Shown here: positions 7,890 to 16,907 of the stretch, in pieces
Layout of the letters: each line of letters begins with the position of its first letter
Position numbering within the stretch: the first letter of the stretch is position 1
Assembly (NCBI RefSeq): GCF_014649795.1
Contig: NZ_BMTS01000035.1
Coordinates: forward strand, 1 to 50,051
Reading direction: 5' to 3'
DNA length: 50,051 nt
From: Streptomyces melanogenes
Lineage (GTDB): Bacteria; Actinomycetota; Actinomycetes; Streptomycetales; Streptomycetaceae
The notes under the pieces: model-generated
Told to the model about the DNA's origin: nothing
Databases searched by the model: none
What the model saw: the letters and a program-made list of their open reading frames with translations, nothing else
Position numbers and translations under genes: made by a program

Positions 7890-7922
7890 GATGAGCACTC
7901 GATGAGTACGCGATGAGTACGC
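7890..7922. repeat. 11-base tandem repeat, three copies, in the infB leader
   Basis: GATGAGCACTC, GATGAGTACGC, GATGAGTACGC lie head to tail, about 50 bases before the infB start. The last two copies are identical and the first differs at two bases. Each copy contains ATGAG, which could give short decoy start-stop units or base-pairing options ahead of infB. Confidence 0.75.
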
Positions 7923-7971
7923 CCATGAAGTAGCGACGGTCCGGCGGTAACCCGGACCTAAAAGGAGCGAA

Positions 7972-10900
7972 GTGGCTAAGGTCCGGGTATACGAACTCGC
8001 CAAGGAGTTCGGGGTTGAGAGCAAGGTCGTCATGGCCAAGCTCCAAGAACTCGGTGAATTCGTCCGTTCGGCGTCCTCGACGATCGAGGCGCCGGTTGTA
8101 CGCAAGCTGACCGACGCTTTGCAGGGGCCCGGTGGCAACGCCGGCAAGTCCGCTGCCAAGCCGAGCGCGCCCCGCAAGGCGACGCCTGCCAAGCCCGCCG
8201 CGCCCTCCCCGGCGCAGGCGGCACGTCCCGCTGCCCCCAAGCCCGGCGCCCCGGCCCCCAAGCCGGCCGCCGCCGAGGCCCCCAAGAGCAGCACCCCGTC
8301 CACGGCGCCGGCTCCCGGCCCGCGTCCGGGTCCCAAGCCCGCGCCGGCCAAGCCCGCCCCGGCGGCTCCGGTCCCCGCGGCCGAGTTCTCGGCTCCGGCG
8401 GCTCCGGCCGCCCCCGCGCCGCAGCAGGCCCCGCGTCCCGCGGGTGCCACCCCCGGCCCGCGTCCGGCCGCCCGTCCCGCCGCCTCCGGCGGTCAGGGTG
8501 AGCGCCAGGGCGAGCGTCAGGGCGGCCAGGGTGCCCGTCCCGGCGGCGCTCCGCGTCCCGCCGCGGGCGAGCGTGCCCCGCGTCCGGGCGGTGCCCGTCC
8601 CGCGGGTCCGCGTCCCGGCAACAACCCCTTCACCTCGGGTGGCTCCACCGGCATGGCGCGCCCCCAGGCGCCCCGTCCCGGTGGCGGCGCCCCGCGTCCC
8701 GGCGGCGCCGGTGCCCCCGGTGGCGCCCCGCGTCCGCAGGGCGGTCCCGGTGGCGCTCCGCGTCCCCAGGGCCAGGGTGCTCCCCGTCCGACCCCCGGCG
8801 GTATGCCCCGTCCGCAGGGCGGCGCCCCGCGTCCGGGCGGCGCTCCGGGCGGTAACCGTCCGAACCCCGGCATGATGCCGCAGCGTCCCGCTGCGGGCCC
8901 GCGTCCCGGCGGCGGCCCCGGTGGCCGTGGTCCCGGTGGCCCCGGTGGCCGTCCGGGCGGCGCCGGCCGTCCTGCGGGCGGCGGCTTCGCCGGCCGTCCG
9001 GCCGGTCCCGGCGGCGGCGGTCGTCCCGGTGGCGGCGGTGGCTTCGGCGGCCGTCCCGGCGGTGGCGGCGGCGCTCCCGGTGGTGGCGGCGGCTTCGGCG
9101 GCGGTCGTCCCGGCTTCGCCGGTCGTCCCGGCGGCCCCGGTGGCCGTGGCGGCACGCAGGGTGCCTTCGGCCGTCCCGGCGGGCCCGCCCGTCGCGGTCG
9201 CAAGTCGAAGCGTCAGAGGCGCCAGGAGTACGAGGCCATGCAGGCCCCGTCGGTCGGCGGCGTGATGCTGCCCCGCGGCAACGGCGAGACCGTTCGCCTG
9301 TCGCGCGGTGCGTCCCTCACCGACTTCGCGGAGAAGATCAACGCCAACCCGGCGTCGCTGGTCGCGGTCATGATGAACCTCGGCGAGATGGTCACTGCCA
9401 CGCAGTCCGTCTCCGACGAGACCCTCCAGCTCCTCGCGGGCGAGATGAACTACCAGGTTCAGATCGTCAGCCCGGAGGAGGAGGACCGCGAGCTGCTCGA
9501 GTCCTTCGACATCGAGTTCGGCGAGGACGAGGGCGGCGAGGAGTACCTCGTGGCGCGTCCGCCGGTCGTCACCGTCATGGGTCACGTCGACCACGGAAAG
9601 ACCCGACTGCTCGACGCGATCCGCAAGACGAACGTCGTGGCGGGCGAGGCCGGTGGCATCACCCAGCACATCGGTGCCTACCAGGTCGCGACCGAGGTCA
9701 ACGGTGAGGACCGCAAGATCACCTTCATCGACACCCCGGGTCACGAGGCATTCACCGCCATGCGTGCCCGTGGTGCCAAGTCGACCGACATCGCGATCCT
9801 CGTGGTGGCGGCCAACGACGGTGTGATGCCCCAGACGATCGAGGCGCTCAACCACGCCAAGGCGGCCGACGTGCCGATCGTGGTCGCGGTCAACAAGATC
9901 GACGTCGAGGGTGCGGACCCGGTCAAGGTCCGCGGTCAGCTGACCGAGTTCGGTCTGGTGGCCGAGGAGTACGGCGGCGACACCATGTTCGTCGACATCT
10001 CCGCCAAGCAGGGGCTGCACATCGACTCCCTGCTCGAGGCCGTCGTCCTCACCGCCGACGCCTCGCTCGACCTGCGGGCCAACCCGGAGCAGGACGCGCA
10101 GGGCATCGCGATCGAGGCCCACCTCGACCGCGGCCGCGGCGCCGTCGCCACCGTCCTCGTCCAGCGCGGTACCCTCCGCGTCGGCGACACGATGGTCGCC
10201 GGTGACGCCTACGGCCGAGTCCGCGCCATGCTCGACGACAAGGGCGAGAACGTGGAAGAGGCGGGTCCGTCGACTCCGGTCCTCGTCCTCGGTCTCACCA
10301 ACGTCCCGGGCGCGGGCGACAACTTCCTGGTGGTCGACGAGGACCGTACGGCCCGTCAGATCGCCGAGAAGCGCGCCGCCCGCGAGCGCAACGCCGCGTT
10401 CGCCAAGCGCACCCGCCGGGTGTCCCTCGAGGACCTCGACAAGGTGCTCAAGGCCGGTCTGGTCCAGGACCTCAACATCATCATCAAGGGCGACGCGTCC
10501 GGTGCTGTCGAGGCCCTCGAGTCCTCGCTGCTCCAGCTCGACGTCGGTGAAGAGGTCGACATCCGCATCCTGCACCGCGGTGTGGGTGCGGTCACCGAGT
10601 CCGACATCGACCTGGCGATGGGCTCCGACGCCATCGTCATCGGCTACAACGTCCGTGCGGCCGGCCGTGCCGCGCAGATGGCGGAGCGCGAGGGCGTCGA
10701 CGTCCGGTACTACTCGGTGATCTACCAGGCCATCGAGGAGATCGAGGCGGCCCTCAAGGGCATGCTCAAGCCGGAGTACGAGGAGGTCGAGCTCGGCACC
10801 GCGGAGATCCGCGAGGTCTTCCGCTCGTCCAAGCTCGGCAACATCGCGGGTGTGCTCATCCGCTCCGGCGAGGTCAAGCGGAACACGAAGGCCCGCCTCC

Positions 10901-11079
10901 TCCGGGACGGCAAGGTCATCGCGGAGAACCTCAACATCGAGGGTCTGCGCCGCTTCAAGGACGACGTCACCGAGATCCGCGAAGGCTTCGAGGGCGGTAT
11001 CAACCTCGGAAACTTCAACGACATCAAGATCGACGACGTCATCGCGACGTACGAGATGCGCGAGAAGCCGCGCGGCTGA
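7972..11079 (+). CDS. infB: Translation initiation factor IF-2
   Basis: 1035 residues. This GTPase places initiator fMet-tRNA on the 30S subunit and promotes subunit joining. Residues 1-50 are the IF2N helical domain (KVRVYELAKEFGVESKVVM). About 50-410 is low-complexity Pro/Ala/Gly/Arg sequence, first PA-rich then PRPGG/GGRPGG-rich, much longer than in E. coli and typical of streptomycetes. The G domain follows: GHVDHGKT at 537-544, DTPGHEAF from 587, NKID at 641-644. Domains II, III and the fMet-tRNA-binding C domain complete it. GTG 7972 has AAAGGAG 7 bases upstream. The operon continues with ylxP after a hairpin. Confidence 0.97.
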   Translation: MAKVRVYELAKEFGVESKVVMAKLQELGEFVRSASSTIEAPVVRKLTDALQGPGGNAGKSAAKPSAPRKATPAKPAAPSPAQAARPAAPKPGAPAPKPAAAEAPKSSTPSTAPAPGPRPGPKPAPAKPAPAAPVPAAEFSAPAAPAAPAPQQAPRPAGATPGPRPAARPAASGGQGERQGERQGGQGARPGGAPRPAAGERAPRPGGARPAGPRPGNNPFTSGGSTGMARPQAPRPGGGAPRPGGAGAPGGAPRPQGGPGGAPRPQGQGAPRPTPGGMPRPQGGAPRPGGAPGGNRPNPGMMPQRPAAGPRPGGGPGGRGPGGPGGRPGGAGRPAGGGFAGRPAGPGGGGRPGGGGGFGGRPGGGGGAPGGGGGFGGGRPGFAGRPGGPGGRGGTQGAFGRPGGPARRGRKSKRQRRQEYEAMQAPSVGGVMLPRGNGETVRLSRGASLTDFAEKINANPASLVAVMMNLGEMVTATQSVSDETLQLLAGEMNYQVQIVSPEEEDRELLESFDIEFGEDEGGEEYLVARPPVVTVMGHVDHGKTRLLDAIRKTNVVAGEAGGITQHIGAYQVATEVNGEDRKITFIDTPGHEAFTAMRARGAKSTDIAILVVAANDGVMPQTIEALNHAKAADVPIVVAVNKIDVEGADPVKVRGQLTEFGLVAEEYGGDTMFVDISAKQGLHIDSLLEAVVLTADASLDLRANPEQDAQGIAIEAHLDRGRGAVATVLVQRGTLRVGDTMVAGDAYGRVRAMLDDKGENVEEAGPSTPVLVLGLTNVPGAGDNFLVVDEDRTARQIAEKRAARERNAAFAKRTRRVSLEDLDKVLKAGLVQDLNIIIKGDASGAVEALESSLLQLDVGEEVDIRILHRGVGAVTESDIDLAMGSDAIVIGYNVRAAGRAAQMAEREGVDVRYYSVIYQAIEEIEAALKGMLKPEYEEVELGTAEIREVFRSSKLGNIAGVLIRSGEVKRNTKARLLRDGKVIAENLNIEGLRRFKDDVTEIREGFEGGINLGNFNDIKIDDVIATYEMREKPRG

Positions 11080-11158
11080 TCGTCGTATCGAGTCGAGGCC
11101 GGTCGGCGGAGCTAATTCCGTCGATCGGCCTCGGCCGTTGCGTGTACGGTTCTGGTGT

Positions 11159-11180
11159 CCCCGCCAAGTTGTTGGCGGGG
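11159..11180 (+). terminator. Perfect 9-bp tetraloop hairpin between infB and ylxP
   Basis: CCCCGCCAA / TTGGCGGGG with loop GTTG. No T-run follows, so it is more likely a processing or stability element within the operon, or a weak terminator, than a strong stop. Confidence 0.55.
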
Positions 11181-11216
11181 CCATCTACCCCGGACCGGCG
11201 GGATATCCGGACACCT

Positions 11217-11510
11217 ATGTATGTGGGGACGCTGTCCTTCGACCTGCTCCTCGGCGACGTACGGTCGCTGAAGGAAAAACGCTCCGTCGTCCGGCCGATC
11301 GTCGCCGAACTCCAGCGCAAGTACGCGGTGAGCGCGGCGGAAGTCGGTGACCAGGACCTCCATCGAAGGGCCGAGATCGGCCTGGCGGTGGTCTCCGGCG
11401 ACACGGGGCACCTCACAGACGTACTCGACCGGTGCGAGCGCATGGTCGCCGCCCGGCCCGAGGTGGAGCTGCTGTCGGTGCGACGCAGGCTCCACAGTGA
11501 CGAAGACTGA
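11217..11510 (+). CDS. ylxP: YlxP family protein (DUF503)
   Basis: 97 residues that match the DUF503/YlxP family: MYVGTLSFDLLLGDVRSLKEKRSVVRP is split here as a beta strand then the conserved SLKEKR helix start, followed by VSAAEVGDQDLHRRAEIGLAVVS. The gene is consistently found between infB and rbfA, and a Bacillus relative has been linked to ribosome biogenesis, but its reaction is unknown. I chose ATG 11217 over the upstream in-frame ATG 11142, because the extra 25 residues fall across the infB-ylxP hairpin and are not conserved-looking. A ribosome site is weak; GGATATCCGG lies upstream. rbfA begins 38 bases after the stop. Confidence 0.83.
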   Translation: MYVGTLSFDLLLGDVRSLKEKRSVVRPIVAELQRKYAVSAAEVGDQDLHRRAEIGLAVVSGDTGHLTDVLDRCERMVAARPEVELLSVRRRLHSDED

Positions 11511-11548
11511 AAACTGAGCTTGAGCAAGGCAAAGAAGGAGAAGGACCA

Positions 11549-12001
11549 GTGGCCGACAACGCGCGGGCGAAGAAGCTGGCGGACCTCATCCGGGAGGTGG
11601 TCGCCCAGAAGCTGCAGCGCGGCATCAAGGACCCGCGCCTCGGTACGCACGTGACCATCACGGACACCAGGGTCACCGGCGACCTGCGGGAGGCCACGGT
11701 CTTCTACACGGTCTACGGCGACGACGAGGACCGGGCCAGCGCGGCCGCCGGACTGGAGAGCGCCAAGGGCATCCTGCGCTCCGCGGTCGGCTCCGCCGCC
11801 GGCACCAAGTTCACGCCGACCCTGACGTTCGTGGCGGACGCCCTCCCGGAGAACGCCAAGACGATCGAGGACCTCCTCGACAAGGCGCGGGCCTCGGACG
11901 CCGCGGTGCGCGAGGTCTCCTCGGGCGCGAAGTACGCGGGCGACGCCGACCCGTACAAGAAGCCCGGTGACGAGGACGACGAGGGTACCGCCGCCGAATG
12001 A
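11549..12001 (+). CDS. rbfA: Ribosome-binding factor A
   Basis: 150 residues. RbfA is a KH-type protein that binds the 30S subunit near the 16S 5' end and supports late maturation, especially in the cold. The conserved N-terminal helix LADLIREVVAQKLQRGIKDPRLG and the strand VTITDTRVTGDLREATVFYT are clear (each only quoted in part of the fold), followed by the LTFVADALPENAKTIEDLL region. The C terminus carries an acidic tail ending EDDEGTAAE. GTG 11549 has AAGGAGAAGG upstream. The TGA overlaps the truB ATG in ATGA, so the two are coupled. Confidence 0.94.
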   Translation: MADNARAKKLADLIREVVAQKLQRGIKDPRLGTHVTITDTRVTGDLREATVFYTVYGDDEDRASAAAGLESAKGILRSAVGSAAGTKFTPTLTFVADALPENAKTIEDLLDKARASDAAVREVSSGAKYAGDADPYKKPGDEDDEGTAAE

Positions 12002-12903
12002 GCACCGTACAGAAGACGCCGGACGGCCTTGTCATCGTCGACAAGCCGTCCGGCTTCACTTCGCACGACGTCGTGGCCAAGATGCGCGGGATCGCCAAGA
12101 CCCGCCGGGTCGGCCACGCGGGCACGCTCGACCCGATGGCCACGGGCGTGCTCGTCCTGGGCGTCGAGCGCGCCACCAAGCTGCTCGGGCACCTCGCCCT
12201 GACCGAGAAGGAGTACCTCGGTACGATCCGCCTCGGCCAGGACACCGTCACCGACGACGCCGAGGGCGAGATCACCTCGTCCACCGACGCCTCGAAGGTG
12301 ACCCGCGAGGGCATCGACGCCGGTGTCGCGGCGCTGACCGGCGACATCATGCAGGTCCCGTCGAAGGTCTCGGCCATCAAGATCGACGGCAAGCGCTCCT
12401 ACGCGCGCGTGCGCGGCGGCGAGGAGTTCGAGATCCCGGCCCGGCCGGTGACGGTCTCCTCGTTTCGCGTGTACGACGTGCGCGAGGCCGTGGCCGAGGA
12501 CGGCACCCCCGTCGTCGACCTGGTCGTCTCGGTGGTCTGCTCGTCCGGTACGTACATCCGAGCCCTCGCCCGCGACCTGGGCGCCGGGCTCGGGGTCGGC
12601 GGTCATCTGACGGCGCTGCGGCGCACCCGGGTCGGGCCCTACGGCCTGGACGCGGCGCGCACGCTCGACCAGCTCCAGGAGGAGCTGACGGTGATGCCGG
12701 TCGCCGAGGCGGCGGCCGCCGCGTTCGCCCGCTGGGACGTGGACGAGCGACGCGCCGGGCTGCTCCTGAACGGGGTGCGCCTGGACATGCCCGAGGTGTA
12801 CGGCGACGGCAAGCCCGTCGCCGTCTACGGGCCGGGCGAGCGGCTCCTCGCGCTCGTCGAGAGCCAGCGCGGCAAGGCGAAGAGCCTGGCGGTGTTCGGC
12901 TAG
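11998..12903 (+). CDS. truB: tRNA pseudouridine-55 synthase
   Basis: 301 residues. TruB converts uridine 55 of the T loop of most tRNAs to pseudouridine. The catalytic motif GHAGTLDPMATGVL lies at 39-52 with Asp45 as the nucleophile, preceded by VDKPSGFTSHDVV, the usual start of the fold. The KRSYARVR and CSSGTYIRALARDLG motifs follow, and a C-terminal PUA-like domain occupies about 220-300. It overlaps rbfA by 4 bases and is the last gene of the rimP-truB operon; a near-perfect terminator lies 43 bases beyond its stop. Confidence 0.95.
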   Translation: MSTVQKTPDGLVIVDKPSGFTSHDVVAKMRGIAKTRRVGHAGTLDPMATGVLVLGVERATKLLGHLALTEKEYLGTIRLGQDTVTDDAEGEITSSTDASKVTREGIDAGVAALTGDIMQVPSKVSAIKIDGKRSYARVRGGEEFEIPARPVTVSSFRVYDVREAVAEDGTPVVDLVVSVVCSSGTYIRALARDLGAGLGVGGHLTALRRTRVGPYGLDAARTLDQLQEELTVMPVAEAAAAAFARWDVDERRAGLLLNGVRLDMPEVYGDGKPVAVYGPGERLLALVESQRGKAKSLAVFG

Positions 12904-12946
12904 CCCCGAGGGGTGCGGCCGGGACTCGTCCCGGGCTTTCAAACGT

Positions 12947-12973
12947 GTGGCGGGCTCCTTGCGAGCCCGCCAC
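12947..12973. terminator. Operon-ending terminator after truB
   Basis: GTGGCGGGCTC (12947-12957) and GAGCCCGCCAC (12963-12973) form a perfect 11-bp stem with a 5-base loop, followed by AGGTGTTTT. A smaller hairpin CCGGGA / TCCCGG (12919-12934) lies just upstream. Together they close the translation operon. Confidence 0.85.
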
Positions 12974-13085
12974 AGGTGTTTTCACCCCTGCGTGCAGGCG
13001 CTCGTAGTGAAAGAGGGGTGCACAAGGGGGCGCTTTCGCCGCGCGTTCTTCTCGGGCGGATCATCCCAGAACTACCGTTTCGGAC

Positions 13086-16000
13086 ATGGGACGCGGGGAC
13101 GGTGACGGGGGCCGGGAGACGCTGGTACGGATCTGCGATCTGGCGGGACGTACCCGGGGCACCGGATTCGTCGCCGACGACCGCGGCACCGTGGTCACCA
13201 GCCACGAGGCGGTGGACGGGCTCACCCGGGTGGTGCTGCACGCGCCCGGCGAGCGCACCTGCCTCGCCGAGGCCGACGCGGTCACCCCGCTGCCGGAGGC
13301 CGACCTCGCCCTGGTGCGCACCGAGGGGCTCGGGGTGCGGCCGTTGCCCGTCGCCGCCCGGGAGTCGGTCGCCGCGGGCACATACGTACGGATCGCCGCG
13401 CACGGCTGGCGCGAGGCGCGGGTGCTCGGCGAGTCGCCGGTCACCTACACCGCCACCGACCGCTTCCACCTCCTCGGCTCGGCCCTGGAGCTGGCGATCG
13501 GCACCGAGGGCGCCGACGCGCTGCGGCTCGGCGGGGAGGCCGCGGGCGGGCCGGTCCTGGACGCGGCGACCGGGGCGGTGCTCGGGGTGCTCGGCACCGC
13601 GCTGCACGCGGCGCACCGGGCGGCCGGGTTCGCGGTGCCGCTGCGGCCCGACGGGGGCCCGCTCGAAGAGCTGCTGCGGCGCAACGCGGCGACCGTTCCG
13701 GGGTACGGCGAGGACCTGAACCTGGCGGGCGCGCTCCAGCTCACCGCGACCTCGGTGGGCTCGGCCGGCGGGCCCGGGGTGCGCCAGGACCCGGTCGAAC
13801 GGCGGCTCACCGTACGGCACTTCACGGACTTCGCGGCGGGCGAGGCCTGTGTGCTCGGCCTGGTCGGCGACCCCGGCACCGGCCGCACCACCGAGCTCGC
13901 CGCACTCGCCGCCCGCCGCGCCCGGGGCCCCGAGCCCGCCCCCACGGTGTGGCTGCGCGGCGCGGACCTGCGCGCGGGCGACGGCTCGGTGGCCGACGCG
14001 GTGGCGCGGGCGCTGCGGCAGGCGGGCCGGATCGTGGCGGCCGCGGGCGCCCCAGGCGACATGGAGTGTGCCACCCCCGAGCGGGTGGCGCGGCTGGCCT
14101 CGGACGCCGGGCGGCCGCTGCTCGTCCTGCTCGACGGGCCCGAGGAGATGCCGCCCGTGCTCGCCCACCGGCTGCCCGAGTGGACGGCGGGCACGGCGGA
14201 GTGGCTGCGCGCGGCCGGGGCGCGGCTCGTGGTCGCCTGCCGCCCCGAGCACTGGGAGCAGGCCGGGGCGCTCTTCCCGCCGGACGCGCTGCACCCGGCC
14301 GAGGCGTCCCGGCTGCCGCACGCCGTGCGGATCGGCGACCTCTCCCGCAAGGAGGCCGCCCGGGCTCGCGAGCGGTACGGCATCCCGGAGGGCGCCCTGG
14401 CCGACCGGGCCGGACGGCATCCGCTGACGCTGCGGCTGCTCGCCGAGGTGCGCGACGCGCTGCCGGGCGAGGTGCCGGGCCGCCCCGGCCGCGAGGACGT
14501 CTTCGCCGCGCATCTGGACCTGATGTGCCTGCGCATCGCGGTACGGCTGGCGGCCGCCCGGCGCCCCGCCCTGCGCGGCACGGCGGTGCGGCGGCTCGCC
14601 GCGCGGGTCTCGGGCCGGGTCCACGAGGCGGCCCGGCGCTGTCTGGGCCCGGGCCAGGGCGAGCTGGACCGGGAGAACTTCGAGGAGATCTTCCCCTGGC
14701 GCACCGGCTGGGCCTCCGCGGTCCTCACCGAGGGGCTGCTGGTCCCGGCGGGCTCCGGCTACCGCTTCGCGCACGAGGAGCTGGCCGACTGGCTCCAGGC
14801 TGCCCACCTCGACCTGGACGCTGCCCTGCACGCGCTGGTCCACCGCTGGTGCGAGGACGCCCCCGGCACCGCCGGCCGGGCCCCGGCCCGGCTGCCGTCC
14901 CGCCCGGGCACCAGCGGCCCGGCCGGGCGGAGCGAGGACGGGGCGGCGTACGTGCCGCCTCCGCCGGGGTCGCGCGCCGCCGCCGACGCGGACGAGGAAG
15001 CCGTCGGGCCGCCGCCCCTCGGCGTTCCCGACCAGCGCCGCCCGCCGCGCCGCGAGGACGGCAGGCGGGGGCGGCGGTTCCGGCCGGGGCCCGTGCCGCC
15101 CGCGCCCGGGGCGGAATCCGCGCCCGCCGAGGACGAGCCCCGCACCCTCCCGGTGCCCCGGCACCGCATCGGCCCCGTCCTCCAGGCCCTGCTGCTCCTG
15201 GACCGCGAGCACGGGGCCGACCGGCTCGCCCCGCACCTGGCGAAGGTGGTGGACGCGCTCGACCGGCTGGCGGCGGGCCCCGGCGCGGGCGAGCCGGATC
15301 GGACGGAGGACGCCCGTTGGTGGGCCGTCCATCTGCTCGGGCAGACGCTGCTGCGGGTGCCCGAGCCCCGTACGTACCTCTGTGTGCTGCGGCTGCTCGC
15401 CGACCGGATCAGCGAGCGGTCGGTGCGCGCGGGCGGGCCGGGACAGCTCGGTGGGCTGGGGGAGTTCGGGCCGTGGTTCTGGCAGCGGCTGCGGATCGGT
15501 GACGACCGCCGCATCGAGCTGATGCGGCGGCTGGTGCCCGCCGACGGGGCGCCGGGCGCGGCGCCTCAGTGGGAGCGCTATCTGGACGCCGTGGACCGGC
15601 GGCTCGCGGCCGAGCCCCGGAGCGTACAGCCGCTGCTGTGCCGGTGGTTCACCGACGAGCGGCCGCTGCCCGCGCCGCCGGGCAGCGAGATGCGCCCGAC
15701 GGTGGCCGGGGCCGCGCAGGCCCTGCTGTACGCCCGCCGCTCGCTGGCCATCGACGACCTCACCGAGGCGCTGGTCGCCACCGCGCACGCCCGCGCCGAC
15801 GAACTGCTTGCCGCGCTCGCCGAGGACGAGCCGTCCGCGCTCTGCCGGGCCGTGGACCGCTGGGCCCACGACGACCGGCCCGAACGCCGGGTGGCGGCCG
15901 CCGCGTACGGGCCGCGCGTCGCGCCGTACGTCACCACCGGCGCCGACCGCGACCTGCTGCGCTACGCCGCGCTCGCGCTGCTCGCCCGGTCCGCCGACAC

Positions 16001-16844
16001 CCCGCTGCACGGCGCCGCACTCGGGCTGCTCATCCGGGATCCGCGCACCCGCGCCCGCTACCTCGACAAGACGCTCGCGCGGTACACGGGCGGCGATCCC
16101 CGGCTGCCCGCCGCAGCGCTCACCGCCGCCCTCACCACCCACCCCGAGCCGGTGCTCGCTGCCTTCCAGGCGCGCCTGGACCAGCCGGGCGACGGCGCGG
16201 CCGAGGTGCTGGGGGCGCTCGCCGAGATCAACACGCCCGCGCTCGCCCGCCGCGCGGCCGCCCTGGTCCGCGCCTATCTGGACCGCCACCCGGAGGGCGC
16301 GGTCCACGCCGCCGCCTTCGTGGAGCGGCGCCTGGAGTACGGACCGGCCGCGAGAGCCGTGCTGTTCCCGCTGGTCACGTCCGTACTGCGGGGTTGCTCG
16401 CCGCAGGTGCGGCGGGCGCTCGCGCCGGTGCTCGCCGCGCCCGGCAGCCGCACCTCGCGCCCGCTGCGGGCCGAGCTCCTGGACGTGCTCCTCGAATACG
16501 AGCGGTACGAGTCGCGGGACCCGGCGGTCCTGCACGCCCTGCTGCGGGCCGCGGCGCTAGGGGCCGAGGCGCGGCCCGAGGCGCGCACCCGCGACCTGGT
16601 CCACCGCACCGGGCTGCTCCTGGTGCGCACCCCCGAAGGCGCCTCCTGCTTCGACCGCCGGGTCGTCGAGCTGGCCAGGGAAGTACCGGAATTCGCCGTT
16701 CAGGTGGCGGGCTGGCTGGTCCAGGCGCCGCACGAGTGGTCGGCGGTGATCGGGCCGAGCGCCCGCCGCACGGTCGAGACGCTTGCGGTGCCCATGCCGA
16801 TGCGGGCCGAGCCCGCCGGGCATGGCAGTCTTAGACCTGTGTGA
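13086..16844 (+). CDS. Trypsin-like (pseudo)protease fused to a NACHT/STAND-like P-loop NTPase
   Basis: 1252 residues of cytoplasmic type. Residues 1-200 resemble a trypsin-like peptidase: His40 in VVTSHEAVDG, Asp73 in EADLALVR, and the GGP oxyanion segment GEAAGGPVLD (150-159), but the residue where the catalytic Ser should be is Ala153. About 230-560 is a P-loop NTPase: Walker A GDPGTGRTT (261-269, Arg267 in place of Lys), Walker B LLVLLDG (Asp350), and later helical winged-helix-like sequence. About 620-690 is a Pro/Arg/Glu-rich linker; the rest is Ala/Leu/Arg-rich helical repeats, resembling HEAT-like sensor arms. Protease-NACHT-repeat order is seen in STAND signalling and some defence proteins. 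It lies between truB and ribF with its own terminators on the left. ATG 13086 has no ribosome site; TACCGT at 13073-13078 could be a -10 giving a leaderless message. Role unknown. Confidence 0.75.
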   Translation: MGRGDGDGGRETLVRICDLAGRTRGTGFVADDRGTVVTSHEAVDGLTRVVLHAPGERTCLAEADAVTPLPEADLALVRTEGLGVRPLPVAARESVAAGTYVRIAAHGWREARVLGESPVTYTATDRFHLLGSALELAIGTEGADALRLGGEAAGGPVLDAATGAVLGVLGTALHAAHRAAGFAVPLRPDGGPLEELLRRNAATVPGYGEDLNLAGALQLTATSVGSAGGPGVRQDPVERRLTVRHFTDFAAGEACVLGLVGDPGTGRTTELAALAARRARGPEPAPTVWLRGADLRAGDGSVADAVARALRQAGRIVAAAGAPGDMECATPERVARLASDAGRPLLVLLDGPEEMPPVLAHRLPEWTAGTAEWLRAAGARLVVACRPEHWEQAGALFPPDALHPAEASRLPHAVRIGDLSRKEAARARERYGIPEGALADRAGRHPLTLRLLAEVRDALPGEVPGRPGREDVFAAHLDLMCLRIAVRLAAARRPALRGTAVRRLAARVSGRVHEAARRCLGPGQGELDRENFEEIFPWRTGWASAVLTEGLLVPAGSGYRFAHEELADWLQAAHLDLDAALHALVHRWCEDAPGTAGRAPARLPSRPGTSGPAGRSEDGAAYVPPPPGSRAAADADEEAVGPPPLGVPDQRRPPRREDGRRGRRFRPGPVPPAPGAESAPAEDEPRTLPVPRHRIGPVLQALLLLDREHGADRLAPHLAKVVDALDRLAAGPGAGEPDRTEDARWWAVHLLGQTLLRVPEPRTYLCVLRLLADRISERSVRAGGPGQLGGLGEFGPWFWQRLRIGDDRRIELMRRLVPADGAPGAAPQWERYLDAVDRRLAAEPRSVQPLLCRWFTDERPLPAPPGSEMRPTVAGAAQALLYARRSLAIDDLTEALVATAHARADELLAALAEDEPSALCRAVDRWAHDDRPERRVAAAAYGPRVAPYVTTGADRDLLRYAALALLARSADTPLHGAALGLLIRDPRTRARYLDKTLARYTGGDPRLPAAALTAALTTHPEPVLAAFQARLDQPGDGAAEVLGALAEINTPALARRAAALVRAYLDRHPEGAVHAAAFVERRLEYGPAARAVLFPLVTSVLRGCSPQVRRALAPVLAAPGSRTSRPLRAELLDVLLEYERYESRDPAVLHALLRAAALGAEARPEARTRDLVHRTGLLLVRTPEGASCFDRRVVELAREVPEFAVQVAGWLVQAPHEWSAVIGPSARRTVETLAVPMPMRAEPAGHGSLRPV

Positions 16845-16907
16845 GAGGCCTACTCTCACGTACACGGGTTCGGTTTTCGGGCGAGTTTCGGGCGAGGAGC
16901 GGTCACA

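Noticed and set aside
8640..9190. Dense GGC/CGT repeats in infB as a possible noncoding repeat region
   Set aside because: They encode the in-frame Gly/Arg/Pro tract of IF2.
7765..11184. 1139-residue reverse open frame over infB
   Set aside because: Antisense to IF2; low-complexity Gly/Thr/Ala and Val/Asp/Leu sequence reflecting the IF2 codon pattern.
12939..16535. Long open frame on the reverse strand across the protease-NTPase gene
   Set aside because: It is antisense to a frame with recognisable trypsin-like and Walker motifs; its own translation is Arg/Gly/Pro-rich without motifs, typical of high-GC shadow frames.
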